Shown: positions 35,348 through 44,500 of the stretch, in pieces | How positions within the stretch are numbered: position 1 is the first letter of the stretch | Layout: each line of letters starts with the position of its first letter | NCBI GenBank assembly: GCA_025997955.1 | Contig: BNVH01000018.1 | Span: 1 to 46,928 of the forward strand | Reading direction: 5' to 3' | Origin: Synergistales bacterium | GTDB taxonomy: Bacteria > Synergistota > Synergistia > Synergistales > Aminobacteriaceae | Length of the DNA stretch: 46,928 nucleotides | Made by a program: the position numbers and the translations under genes | Notes under the pieces: model-generated | The model's input: the letters and a program-made list of their open reading frames with translations, nothing else | What the model was told of the DNA's origin: nothing | The model's database searches: none

Positions 35348-36482
35348 TACGTCTAACGTGGCGTTTTGGCAAGGAAACACGGCCTTGGCGCACGGAGCTC
35401 TCTTAGCCGGATGCAACTTCTACGGCGGCTATCCTATCACACCCTCAACGGAAATAGCGGAGGTTATGGCTGAGGAATTGCCGAAGCGGGGCGGAAAGTT
35501 CATTCAAATGGAGGACGAAATAGCCGGCATAGCTTCTATCATCGGCGCTTCCATAGCTGGCGCGAAATCACTGACGGCCACGTCCGGCCCTGGCTTTTCC
35601 CTGAAGCAGGAAAATCTTGGCCTTGCCTACATAGCCGAGGTTCCCATAGTGGTTGTGAACGTCATGCGAGGCGGCCCCTCCACGGGCCTTCCCACAAAGA
35701 CGGCTCAGCAGGACGTTATGCAGGCAAGGTGGGGCACCCACGGCGACCACGCGACTATATGTTATTCCCCTTCTTCCGTGCAGGAGTGCTACGATCTTGC
35801 CATAAAGGCCTTTAACATGGCGGAACGCTTTCGTCAGCCCGTCCTAATTCTCTCCGACGAAGTCGTCGGACACATGAGAGAAAAAGTCGTCAAAAAAGAC
35901 GCCTCCGCCATTGAGATAGTAAATCGCGCTAAGCCAACTGTGGCGCATAATAAATTTACACCCTACGATGCCGACCCCCGTACCGGCGTGCCTCCCATGG
36001 CGGCGTTCGGGGACGGCTACTCTTGGCACGTAACGGGCCTCACCACAAACGACTGGGGCTTCCCAACAAATAACCCTCCCGAAATCGAAAAGAAGATGCT
36101 GCGCCTGATGAACAAAGTCGACAGAGCGCGCGGCGATGTAGTGGAGTACGAGTCTGAGTCCATGTCCGGAGCCAATGTCGTAGTCGTGGCATACGGGAGC
36201 GTAGGACGCTCAGCTCTCCGCGCCGTGCGTGACGCCCGAAAGAAGGGTATACCGGCTGGGTTCTTCCGCCCCATAACGCTTTGGCCGTTCCCAGGAGAGG
36301 AATTGGCAAAAGCGACATTGGGCGCGAAAATCGTGCTTGTGCCCGAGCTGAACTGCGGGCAGATGGTTCTTGAGGTGGAGAGAGTCATGCGGGGCAGAAG
36401 CGAAGTCCGCGGGGTCAACCTCGTAAACGGAGAGCTTTTCAAGCCGCAAGAGATAGAAAAAGTCATAGAGGAGGTGGCTTAG
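35340..36482 (+). CDS. korA: 2-oxoacid:ferredoxin oxidoreductase alpha subunit
   Basis: A 380-residue pyrimidine-domain subunit of the KorAB enzyme. Marks are GYPITPSTEIAEVMAEELP, MEDEIAGIASIIGASIAG, TATSGPGFSLKQEN and GGPSTGLPTKTAQQD. These are typical of the 2-oxoglutarate or branched-chain type with separate alpha and gamma subunits. The enzyme oxidises a 2-oxoacid with CoA to acyl-CoA and CO2, reducing ferredoxin. The start is ATG at 35340, nine bases after GGAGG; the ATG at 35331 abuts that site. The stop is directly followed by korB. Which oxoacid is used cannot be told from motifs alone. Confidence 0.93.
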   Translation: MADTSNVAFWQGNTALAHGALLAGCNFYGGYPITPSTEIAEVMAEELPKRGGKFIQMEDEIAGIASIIGASIAGAKSLTATSGPGFSLKQENLGLAYIAEVPIVVVNVMRGGPSTGLPTKTAQQDVMQARWGTHGDHATICYSPSSVQECYDLAIKAFNMAERFRQPVLILSDEVVGHMREKVVKKDASAIEIVNRAKPTVAHNKFTPYDADPRTGVPPMAAFGDGYSWHVTGLTTNDWGFPTNNPPEIEKKMLRLMNKVDRARGDVVEYESESMSGANVVVVAYGSVGRSALRAVRDARKKGIPAGFFRPITLWPFPGEELAKATLGAKIVLVPELNCGQMVLEVERVMRGRSEVRGVNLVNGELFKPQEIEKVIEEVA

Positions 36483-37301
36483 ATGCCGAGCACTGAGGTT
36501 TTAAGCTGGCTCAGAACCAGATTTATGCCGCATATCTGGTGTCCGGGGTGCGGACATGGGGTAATTATGCACTCCATCATACGCGCGCTAATATCGCTCG
36601 AAAAAGATAAAACTAAAACCGTGCTGGCATCCGGTATAGGCTGTTCGAGCCGTATGGCGGGATACATAAACGCAAACACGCTCCACTCGACGCACGGGCG
36701 CTCTTTGGCTTTCTCTACTGGCATAAAAATGTTCAACCCCGAGCTGACCGTCGTTGACGTGATGGGCGACGGAGACTGCTCCGCCATAGGCGGCAACCAC
36801 TTTATTCACGCCTGCCGCCGCAACATAGACATAACGGCCGTCGTTATGAACAACAACATATACGGCATGACCGGCGGACAGGCCAGCCCTACAACTCCCG
36901 TAGGAGCTTGGGCCACCACGGCGCCCTGGGGCGTCGTCGACCCGGCTTTTGACATATGCAAATTAGCGGAGGGCGCCGGCGCGTCATATGTGGCGCGTTC
37001 GACCATAGCCAACCCCAAGCAGGCCGAAAGTTTTATCAAGAACGGCATCAAGAACAAGGGCTTCTCCGTCGTCGAGATAGTCACCCACTGCCACACTCAG
37101 TTTGGCCGCAAAAACAATCGCAAACTGCCCATAGACAACTACAACTTCTTCAAGGATGCGTCCGTGCCCTTGACGAAAGCCAAGACCATGACAAGCGAAG
37201 AGTTGGCTGGCAAAATTGTCGTAGGCGAGTTTGTGGACAAGAAAACGCCCGAGTACACCGAACAGTACAAAAAAGTCATTGAAAAGGCTCAGAGGGGGTA
37301 G
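36483..37301 (+). CDS. korB: 2-oxoacid:ferredoxin oxidoreductase beta subunit (TPP-binding)
   Basis: A 272-residue subunit that binds thiamine diphosphate and the catalytic [4Fe-4S] cluster. It has the N-terminal IWCPGCGHG (C20, C23), the TPP motif GDGDCSAIGGNH with the later NNNIYGMTGGQASPTTP, and HCHTQFGRKN. The start is ATG at 36483, immediately after the korA stop, with GAGGAGG eight bases upstream. It forms the enzyme core with KorA. Confidence 0.94.
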   Translation: MPSTEVLSWLRTRFMPHIWCPGCGHGVIMHSIIRALISLEKDKTKTVLASGIGCSSRMAGYINANTLHSTHGRSLAFSTGIKMFNPELTVVDVMGDGDCSAIGGNHFIHACRRNIDITAVVMNNNIYGMTGGQASPTTPVGAWATTAPWGVVDPAFDICKLAEGAGASYVARSTIANPKQAESFIKNGIKNKGFSVVEIVTHCHTQFGRKNNRKLPIDNYNFFKDASVPLTKAKTMTSEELAGKIVVGEFVDKKTPEYTEQYKKVIEKAQRG

Positions 37302-37306
37302 GGACA

Positions 37307-37921
37307 ATGGCCGGAGAAAGATTTGAAATTCGCTTAGCCGGTTCCGGAGGCCAGGGCGTTATCTTAGCTACAGAGATAATCGGACAAGCCATAACCCTTT
37401 ACGAGACAGGCCTTTATGTCGTGCAGTCTCAGGCTTACGGCCCGGAGGCGCGCGGCGGCAAGTCCAAGGCCGAAGTCGTAATATCACGGGAGCCGATAGA
37501 CTATCCCAAAGTCATAGCGCCGAATCTCCAGGTCATTCTGAATCAGGCGGCCGTTGAGTATGCCCCGGACACCTATCCAGGCGGGCGCATAGTCTACGAC
37601 GACTTTTTCGTGACTGACATACCCGGAAGCGCTTCGTCCTACGGGCGCGGGAGCGTAGAGGAGTTTCAGGGCAGGATAGACGCTCGCACTTACTCCCTGC
37701 CGATAGTGCGCACGGCGCGGGACACTCTGAAAAATGAGATAGTCACCAATATGGTGGCGCTTGGTTGTGTGGGGCGCGTTTTTGACCTCGAAAAAATAGC
37801 GTCGTCCGACTCGCTGCGTAAGGCCATAGCCGACCACTTCCCGGCCGGCAAGATAGCCGATCTCAATATCAGCGCTTTTAATGAGGGCTACGAGATCTTC
37901 CGCAAAAGTCCGCTGCCATAG
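37307..37921 (+). CDS. korC: 2-oxoacid:ferredoxin oxidoreductase gamma subunit
   Basis: A 204-residue gamma-domain subunit. The N-terminal motif RLAGSGGQGVILATEIIGQA and QSQAYGPEARGGKSKAEVVIS are family hallmarks. It completes the korDABC set. The start is ATG at 37307, with GAGGGGGTAGGG upstream. A Nudix gene follows after 24 bases in the same direction, probably read from the same transcript. Confidence 0.93.
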   Translation: MAGERFEIRLAGSGGQGVILATEIIGQAITLYETGLYVVQSQAYGPEARGGKSKAEVVISREPIDYPKVIAPNLQVILNQAAVEYAPDTYPGGRIVYDDFFVTDIPGSASSYGRGSVEEFQGRIDARTYSLPIVRTARDTLKNEIVTNMVALGCVGRVFDLEKIASSDSLRKAIADHFPAGKIADLNISAFNEGYEIFRKSPLP

Positions 37922-37945
37922 AGCGATAATCTTCTATACTCTCAT

Positions 37946-38503
37946 ATGAGCGAGACTGGACGCGAGAGCTTTATCTCAGGCGAGAAACTTTATGAGGGAC
38001 GCGTATTGAACTTGCGCGTCGATAAAGTTGGCTTGCCGAGCGGCAGAACATCTGTTCGCGAGGTCATTGAGCACAAAGACGCCGTGGGTGTCTTGGCGGT
38101 GTTGAACGATAGCCTGCTCTTGGTTCGGCAGTTTCGCTACGCGGTCGGAGAAGAGACAATTGAGATATGCGCCGGGCTTATAGAGAACGGTGAAAGCCCG
38201 GCCGCGGCGGCCGCGCGTGAGATGAGAGAGGAGCTAGGGTTCAAACCCGGCTCCATGACAGAGATAGGCAAACTCTACTCCTCTCCCGGCTTTTGCACCG
38301 AATTGCTGACTGTCTTCTTGGCCAAGAATTTGACAAAAGCGCCATTGCCGCAGGACGACGATGAAAACGTCAAAACTGTCACTCTTCCCATAGACGAGCT
38401 TCCGGCTCTTTTGTCAGGAAAGAAAACCTCGATAGGCACAGGCGTCATAAAAGACGGCAAGACATTTGCCGCGCTGTCTTGGTTTTTGGCTTTTAATAAA
38501 TAA
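37946..38503 (+). CDS. Nudix hydrolase, ADP-ribose pyrophosphatase type
   Basis: A 185-residue housecleaning hydrolase that splits ADP-ribose or a related nucleotide sugar. The Nudix box fits GX5EX7REUXEEXGU exactly (GLIENGESP through REMREELGF, about 77-99). The N-terminal part (KLYEGRVLNLRVDKV, LVRQFRYAVGEETIEICAG) is that of the ADP-ribose group. The start is ATG at 37946, with no clear ribosome site. It follows korC closely and ends at a strong bidirectional terminator. Confidence 0.9.
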   Translation: MSETGRESFISGEKLYEGRVLNLRVDKVGLPSGRTSVREVIEHKDAVGVLAVLNDSLLLVRQFRYAVGEETIEICAGLIENGESPAAAAAREMREELGFKPGSMTEIGKLYSSPGFCTELLTVFLAKNLTKAPLPQDDDENVKTVTLPIDELPALLSGKKTSIGTGVIKDGKTFAALSWFLAFNK

Positions 38504-38514
38504 GCGCGGAATAT

Positions 38515-38545
38515 AAAGACGCCCAACCTTGGGCGTCTTTAATTA
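38515..38545. terminator. Bidirectional terminator
   Basis: AAAGACGCCCAA (38515-38526) pairs with TTGGGCGTCTTT (38529-38540). T-runs at both ends let it stop the Nudix transcript on plus and, less well placed, the rubrerythrin transcript on minus. Confidence 0.85.
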
Positions 38546-38623
38546 ATTTCAGAACCGAGTTAATCCGAGGCGGACACATGAGGCAGTAGGAGCGGACGAG
38601 GTTCACCCCTACGTTTTTTGGTC

Positions 38624-39163
38624 TTAGAAATAACGCTTGAGCAAGCCCTGGAAAGCGCAGCCGTGACGCGCTTCGTCTTTGCACATTTCATGCACTGTGT
38701 CGTGAATAGCGTCGTAGCCAAGCTCTTTTGCGCGCGTGGCTATTTTCTTTTTGCCGGCGGTAGCGCCATTCTCGGCCTCTACGCGAAGCTCAAGGTTCTT
38801 CTTTGTGTCGGCATAGACACATTCGCCAAGAAGTTCGGCAAATTTAGCGGCGTGTTCAGCCTCTTCGAACGCGATGCGCTTGTAGGCCTCGGCCACTTCC
38901 GGGAAGCCTTCGCGGTCAGCTTGGCGGCTCATAGCGAGGTACATGCCCACTTCGGTGCATTCTCCGGTGAAGTTGGCGTGAAGTCCCTCAAGAACCTCTT
39001 TATCGACATCCTTAGCCACACCGATGCGATGCTCGTCAGCCCAAGTAAGCCCGGCTTTCTGCTCCTCAAACTTCGACGCCTGAGCTTTGCAGGTCGGGCA
39101 GCTCGCCGGCGGTTCGTCCCCTTCATGCACATAGCCGCAGATAGTACAAACAAACTTTTTCAT
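38624..39163 (-). CDS. Reverse rubrerythrin
   Basis: A 179-residue peroxide-reducing protein of the anaerobic oxidative-stress defence. The rubredoxin-type FeS4 domain is at the N-terminus (C6, C9, C22, C25), ahead of the ferritin-like diiron domain; this order marks the 'reverse' form. The diiron helices show NFTGECTEVGMYLAM, FEEAEHAAKF, VEAENGA and CKDEARHG. The enzyme reduces hydrogen peroxide (and in some species oxygen) with electrons from NADH through partner proteins. The start is ATG at 39163, with GGGAGG eight bases upstream. A strong promoter lies about 75 bases upstream with a small palindrome between. Confidence 0.93.
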   Translation of the reverse strand: MKKFVCTICGYVHEGDEPPASCPTCKAQASKFEEQKAGLTWADEHRIGVAKDVDKEVLEGLHANFTGECTEVGMYLAMSRQADREGFPEVAEAYKRIAFEEAEHAAKFAELLGECVYADTKKNLELRVEAENGATAGKKKIATRAKELGYDAIHDTVHEMCKDEARHGCAFQGLLKRYF

Positions 39164-39214
39164 AGCAATTCCTCCCTATATAGATTAATTAAATATAACT
39201 TGATTTTATAATCC

Positions 39215-39226
39215 TTACATCTGTAA
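39215..39226. promoter_or_regulatory. Inverted repeat in the rubrerythrin leader
   Basis: TTACA, two bases, TGTAA lies just downstream of the predicted transcription start of the rubrerythrin gene. Its place would suit a repressor; it does not match a Fur or PerR box well. Confidence 0.35.
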
Positions 39227-39236
39227 TTCTGCGCTA

Positions 39237-39264
39237 ATTATACCATATTCATGTTGTTGCTCAA
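39237..39264 (-). promoter_or_regulatory. Promoter of the reverse rubrerythrin gene
   Basis: On the minus strand TTGAGC (39259-39264), 16 bases, TATAAT (39237-39242). The -10 is perfect and the -35 matches four of six. Confidence 0.7.
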
Positions 39265-39286
39265 GTCCCGACTCGCGTCATGTCGT

Positions 39287-40216
39287 TTAGCTTAAACTCA
39301 GAATATCGTCCTCGCCTAGACCTGTCACGTCGATAATGTCGCTGACGGACATATTGCGGGACAGCATTCTACGGGCGACCTCAAAAGCCTTTTTAGCTTC
39401 GCCCTCTTCTAAGCCTTTCTCCATACCTTTCTCCAAACCCTTCTCCAAACCCTTCTCCAAACCCTCTTCCAATCCCTCTTCCCTAGCGTCGCGTATATGA
39501 ATTTCTCTTATAGCTTCGTCTATCGGAATGAGTTTCATTCTCCATACCTCCCTCACTTTGGGGTCAATATTTTCGTCCCATATTCTCAGTATGCGGTAAA
39601 TGAACTTCTGAATGTTTCTCATCTTGCCTATGTCGTAGCCACGCTCTCTCGCTACACTGAGAAGTTCAAGTGAATATCTTCCTCGCTTCTCCAAGCTCTC
39701 GCCGGCGTCGAGCATTCTTTTGGCCGCCAGTATCACTAACGCGAATACACGCCCGTCACGCTTCAATTCTTCTATATCGGCGCTTGCCACATGGTAAACG
39801 CCGAACTTAAAATTCAGCTCTGTCCCGTAACATGACGTACTGTACGTTTTCACCGGCTTGATATTGCCCGTCAGTATGGCGTAGGACGTGACGGGAAGGC
39901 CTAATCTGTCGCCCATGCGGTAGTATCCTTGGAACATTCGCAGCGGCAAGTCCTTATCTGGCTCATGCTGTTGTTCTATATGAAACACTATCCGCTGGTC
40001 AGCGCCTGTTTTTAGTGGGATAGATAGAGCGACGTCCGAAGTCCTCATGCCCTTGTCCGAGTCGGAACCGATAGCCGGTAACTCACCCGAAACCAACAGA
40101 GGTTTTCTGTTATAATCTCTGTCCGCCGCCAGATCGGGTTTGAAGAACAGAAGCGCGTCGTCTACGTTCTCGGTTATACAATCTTTCCATGCTCTATCAA
40201 TCCAGTGTTCGCTCAT
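39287..40216 (-). CDS. Rpn-family PD-(D/E)XK nuclease, copy 1
   Basis: A 309-residue protein of the Rpn/PD-(D/E)XK transposase-like group, related to recombination-promoting nucleases that cut DNA. The nuclease core shows TSDVALS (D61) and FHIEQQH (E81-x-Q83), followed by RMFQGYYRMGDRL. The C-terminal part is a charged repeat of the unit EKGLEEGL (about seven four-residue steps), then a tail (AKKAFEVARRML...LSLS) identical to copy 2. The start is ATG at 40216, behind GGGAG; an ATG at 40237 lies too close to the predicted transcription start and has no ribosome site. It is unclear whether it serves recombination, defence or its own spread. Confidence 0.85.
   Translation of the reverse strand: MSEHWIDRAWKDCITENVDDALLFFKPDLAADRDYNRKPLLVSGELPAIGSDSDKGMRTSDVALSIPLKTGADQRIVFHIEQQHEPDKDLPLRMFQGYYRMGDRLGLPVTSYAILTGNIKPVKTYSTSCYGTELNFKFGVYHVASADIEELKRDGRVFALVILAAKRMLDAGESLEKRGRYSLELLSVARERGYDIGKMRNIQKFIYRILRIWDENIDPKVREVWRMKLIPIDEAIREIHIRDAREEGLEEGLEKGLEKGLEKGMEKGLEEGEAKKAFEVARRMLSRNMSVSDIIDVTGLGEDDILSLS
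39402..39481 (-). repeat. 12-nt coding minisatellite in Rpn copy 1
   Basis: A run of near-perfect 12-base units (CTCCAAACCCTT on the plus strand) encodes the Glu-Lys-Gly-Leu steps. Copy 2 has fewer units (40590-40632). Unit number changes by whole codons, so the frame stays open. Confidence 0.75.
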
Positions 40217-40254
40217 ACTCGCGCTACTCCCGTTCATTTAGTTGTTGTAGGGAT

Positions 40255-40260
40255 ATTATA
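40255..40260 (-). promoter_or_regulatory. -10 element of Rpn copy 1
   Basis: TATAAT on the minus strand, 39 bases before the ATG at 40216. The same element stands at 41417-41422 before copy 2. No clear -35 is seen. Confidence 0.5.
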
Positions 40261-40321
40261 GCAAATCTTCGGCTATTCACTGCCGAAATGGTAGAAGTCT
40301 GCAAAGATTTGCGCAAAACAC

Positions 40322-40362
40322 AAAGCCCCGCCCTCGGACTTCTCGCCACGGGTCGGGGCTTT
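40322..40362 (-). terminator. Terminator after Rpn copy 2
   Basis: AAAGCCCCG (40322-40330) pairs with CGGGGCTTT (40354-40362), with inner CCC/GGG pairs. On the minus strand it is followed by TGTGTTTTG. It is part of the duplicated unit. The 235-bp gap between the two Rpn genes otherwise holds only this and the promoter. Confidence 0.75.
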
Positions 40363-40472
40363 TATGCTGGCTGTTTGCGGTATTTCGCGCGCGCGTCTTA
40401 TTTCGGCGTCGCGTTTAGTTCAGAAGGGCTATGTTTGACCATAGACCTATATGTCGGCTGCGTCATGTCGTT

Positions 40473-41378
40473 TTAGCTTAAACTCAGAATATCGTCCTCG
40501 CCTAGACCTGTCACGTCGATAATGTCGCTGACGGACATATTGCGAGACAGCATTCTACGGGCGACCTCAAAAGCCTTTTTAGCTTCGCCCTCTTCTAAGC
40601 CCTTCTCCATACCCTCCTCTAAGCCCTCTTCTCTCGCCTCTTGTATAAAAATCTCACGCTGAACCTCTTCAATCGGAACCCACTCCATAGTCCTCCACTC
40701 CTTTCTGAACTGAGGCGTGATGTCTTTTTTAGACAACCGCAATATCATCCCGACAAAGTCGCGTATTATATATTTTGTCTCACTCGGATAGTCTCGCTCT
40801 CTCAGTATACCGGCGAGTACGCGTGCGTACTCTTCGCGTTTTTCGGCTAAGCCGTCCGCTTTTAACATCAGAATGGCCGCCAAAACACAGATGGCGAACG
40901 CTCGCTTGTCGTGTTTCAACTCCTCTATGTCGGCGTATCTGACGGAATAGGTGTTATATTTGAACAGTACCTCAGTTCCAAAACAGACTTCGTGATAACT
41001 GTCGACTTCTTCGATATTCCCCGTAAAAATAGCCAATGACGTAACGGGGACTCTAAGCCTATCGCTTGCTCTGTAGTACCCCTCGAACATTCGACGCGCG
41101 AAATTCTCGAAGTTCTCGTCGCGCCAATGCTGTTGCTCGACATAAAGAGCCACCCTCTGTATTTTATCGTTCAATAAAGGTATGCCAAAGCAAGCGTCCG
41201 ACACTCTCATATCTTTATCGGTCCCTGAGTTTATCACGGGATGTTCGTCACGCAGGAAAAGGATTTTTTGAGAATGATCCCGCTTCGCGGCTAAATCGGG
41301 GAGAAAAAATTCAATAGCCTCGTCAGGCATTTTTATTAGAATACTTTTCCAGCCTTGATCTATCCATTTGTCGCTCAT
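40473..41378 (-). CDS. Rpn-family PD-(D/E)XK nuclease, copy 2
   Basis: A 301-residue paralogue of copy 1. The core shows VSDACFG and YVEQQHW (Asp and E-x-Q ligands in place), then RMFEGYYRASDRL. The first 230 residues share only part of their sequence with copy 1, while the last 42 residues are identical. The Glu-rich repeat is shorter (about four steps). The start is ATG at 41378 with GGGAG upstream, as in copy 1; the same alternative ATG lies 21 bases further up. The promoter and terminator are duplicated as well, so each copy is its own transcription unit. Confidence 0.85.
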   Translation of the reverse strand: MSDKWIDQGWKSILIKMPDEAIEFFLPDLAAKRDHSQKILFLRDEHPVINSGTDKDMRVSDACFGIPLLNDKIQRVALYVEQQHWRDENFENFARRMFEGYYRASDRLRVPVTSLAIFTGNIEEVDSYHEVCFGTEVLFKYNTYSVRYADIEELKHDKRAFAICVLAAILMLKADGLAEKREEYARVLAGILRERDYPSETKYIIRDFVGMILRLSKKDITPQFRKEWRTMEWVPIEEVQREIFIQEAREEGLEEGMEKGLEEGEAKKAFEVARRMLSRNMSVSDIIDVTGLGEDDILSLS

Positions 41379-41416
41379 ACTCGCGCTACTCCCGTTCATT
41401 TAGTTGTTGTAGGGAT

Positions 41417-41422
41417 ATTATA
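41417..41422 (-). promoter_or_regulatory. -10 element of Rpn copy 2
   Basis: TATAAT on the minus strand, in the 136-base segment shared with copy 1. Just beyond it, GCAAATCTTTG (41423-41433) pairs with CAAAGATTTGC (41464-41474), an 11-bp inverted repeat that is broken in copy 1. Confidence 0.5.
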
Positions 41423-41483
41423 GCAAATCTTTGAAGACTCACTGCCGAAATGGTAGAAGTCTGCAAAGATTTGCGCAAAACAC

Positions 41484-41523
41484 AAAGCCCCGCCCTCGGA
41501 CTTCTCATGAGGCGCGGGGCTTT
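41484..41523 (-). terminator. Terminator of the surface lipase gene
   Basis: AAAGCCCCGC (41484-41493) pairs with GCGGGGCTTT (41514-41523). It lies 68 bases after the lipase stop and is the second copy of the terminator in the duplicated Rpn unit. Confidence 0.85.
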
Positions 41524-41590
41524 GTATTGGGTATTGCGTTATCTTACGGTTTAGTTTGCTTAAAACTTATTCCGGCGTTCTCTTGTTGCG

Positions 41591-44500
41591 CTAACCGCGG
41601 GTCTTTTTGTTTGCGACAATTATCGCGAGCAGAAGCCCTATGGCTCCGAGACCTACCGAGCAACCGCCGCCGGATTCAGACGACGTACTGTTTGCCGTCC
41701 ACTTCGCGTACAGTGTTATATCAGCTGTCACTACGTCCGTGGAAAAATCCCAAGCGTTCGTGTAAGACGCTTCTTTATACCAACCGCCAAAAGTGTGGTT
41801 AGGACGGGTCGGAGGCGTTGGGGTCTTGATTATCGCGCCGTACTGCGCACTGCTTATCGGAGTTACAGCGCTTCCGCCCTGCGAGTTAAATGTTACAGTG
41901 AATGTATCAATTGACGTCCCCGGTGTCCACTTCGCGTATAGCGTGGTATTGGCGGTCACGACATCAATGGGGAAATGCCACATGTTTATGCAGGACGCTT
42001 CCTTATACCATCCCCTGAAAGAGTAGCCGGATAGGGTCGGGGCTACCGGATACTTAATCATCGCGCCGGACTGTACGTTGTTTATAGGCGCTACAGCGCT
42101 TCCACCCTGCGAATCGAACGTGACGGTAAAGGTTTCCTTTACACCAGGTTCTTTCTCTTCGGTTAAATTCGTCACAATCGGTGTAAGGCGGGAAATCTCC
42201 GCGCCGGTCAAGCTGTCTCTTATCACAAACGGAACGTTGTTAGCTCCGAAGTCGCTCTGTGTGTCGAGATATACGCCGAGGGTCAAGGGTACATTCACCG
42301 CAAGCTGTGTTGTAGGCTCGTCCTGATCATTGAAATTAATGATGGTGTACTTCGCGGCGCTATTACCCTCAATACGCAGGTTGTAGTTTCCGTTAATCAG
42401 CGCCGCCGTAATTGTTGGTTTCGCGCCTGTTCTCATGTAAAAATATCCAAAGTCCCTATAGGCGTTAGATTTGGCGTTGTTCGAGAACTTCTCCTTCAAG
42501 ACGCCGTTTTTGTCATATACGCTGAGTGTGACCGTTCCCTCTACCAAGAGGTATTTGCTCGTCGGATACACCGCCGCGATTTTGCCAAGACTCTGAAAAC
42601 TTGCGCCGCTCTTGAACTCGCCTAATTCTTTGCCGTTTTCATCAACGACTGTCAGCGCGCCGCTAGATACGTCCCTTTTCTTGTTGACGCGAATATAGTG
42701 TCCTTTAGGAAGAGGCGCTTTGTAATAGTCACCGTCATCAATGATAGGGCCGTTTATTTTGGCGTCGCCCAATAGCATTATCTTCGAGCTTCCAGACGGA
42801 TCGTTGATAGTGTAGTCGCCATCGGTGATAACGTATACATCGCTACCTTCGAACCCCTCAAGGTGGTTATCACCACTACCACCAACGAGATCATCACCAT
42901 AGAAAGAACCCCATATATTGTCGTCGCCTCCGCCTCCATACGCGTACACTCTTGAGTCGATAGGGTTGCTATTTGAGTCGAGTACGTCGTCCGTTGACGA
43001 ACCCAAGTACAATTTGAAGATTGGAGGGAAATTGTGGTGAATATCTTTTACCCCTCCTTTATGGCCGACTGGCGTCTTTGAGGTCATCTTGAACTTTTTC
43101 GAGTCATATGCCAAAAACGAGGTTGCCGCGTGATTTTTTGTCTCAGCAAGCAAACCTGGAGCCAATGTTGTGTGTTCAAATGTATCGTGGTTATTTTTGT
43201 TCAGACCAGTCACAGTCAAGTTGAGCGTATCATAAAGCGGATTTGTATTGAGTCCCATTACATCATTTGTGATGTGGTTTTCAAATTTCCAAGCCTCCGT
43301 GCCTGTGAACGTCAACGCGAGATTGACGTTCTTTGAATACGCCGCGTCAATAGCGTATCCGGTCGCGCCGTTAATTGAGACGGCCTCCACATCGTTCAGG
43401 ATAGATACGTACCCGGCCAACGCGCCGCCCAGTGAGTGACCCGTTACAAGTATTTTTCTACCCATAGCGTCTTTCGTTAAATTCTTATAAGCCTCTATAG
43501 CGTCTTCGAGCTGGCTGTTAGCGCTACCTGCGCTTAAAGCAAGATCAGCCCATACATCCGGGGAAGAGAAATTTGGATTAAGTTCAGTACCTCTATAGGC
43601 AATGATTCTCCGTTTACCGTCCGCACTATCGAAGGCGGCGGCGAACATGCCGCTGCTTGGACGATCAAATGTGTCCTTTATTACCCAGCTGTCACTGGCG
43701 CTGTCGCTAAACCATTTTCCGTATGTAATGTCGGGGGTCGTGTTCCAGATTGGCTTTCCAACGTCCGACCATGAAGTGTCCTTAACGTACCCCTTAATGT
43801 TCACGCCCTTGTAGGCCGCAAGGTTTCTATCATACGCAATCTTGCTAAACACCGCGGATAGCATCAGGTCGTCAGCGTCGCTTACAGGGTCCCCATTGTC
43901 AACCTTGAGCGAGAACGAAACATTCCTCTGCGCGCCGTTGAGTGAACCGGTGATGGTGACTTTATATGTCCCCTCTATTGAGGTCTGCCCTGAAAGGACT
44001 CCCTGAGAGGAGAGATAGAGCCCAACGGGCAGTCCGATAGCCGTAAAGGACGCGCCGGACGGGTTAGATTTGACCGACAAATTGACCGCCGCTCCCGGCG
44101 TTATAGTCAACGCGTTGTTTTGTAAACCTAAGCCGCTGGTATCGACGGTAAACGAATAACCGCCGCCGCTCTCGTCAGGGGCGAGCTTGACTATCCAGTA
44201 GTCGTAGTTGCCGTGATTGCCTGTCACGTCGCCATCGTTGCTGTTGGAATACCCAGCGACGATATAACCGCCGTCGGATGTCTGTTGGATGGAGTGGGTT
44301 ACGTCATAACCTGACCCGCCGAGTGACTTCTGCCATACGATGCCTCCTGTGGAGTTCAGTCTGACGATCCAGTAGTCGTTGTCGCCGTGATTACCTGTCA
44401 CGTCGCCGTCGTTGCTGTCGGATTCCCCAGCTACGACATATCCGCCGTCGGATGTCTGTTGGATGGAGAAGGCTCTGTCAATACCTGACCCGCCGAGTGA

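Larger units (their letters stand above)
39275..41506. repeat. Tandem duplication of about 1.17 kb carrying two Rpn genes
   Basis: Two direct copies of a unit. The 3' ends (39275-39424 and 40460-40610) are nearly identical over about 150 bases. The 5' ends (40209-40344 and 41371-41506) are nearly identical over 136 bases and hold a -10 element and the left arm of a terminator. The middle of each gene has diverged strongly. This points to an old duplication whose ends were kept alike by gene conversion, or to repeated domain exchange. Confidence 0.85.

Noticed and set aside
38618..39211. Plus-strand frame of 197 codons over the rubrerythrin gene
   Set aside because: The minus-strand product has all rubredoxin and diiron ligands and a promoter; the plus frame has neither.
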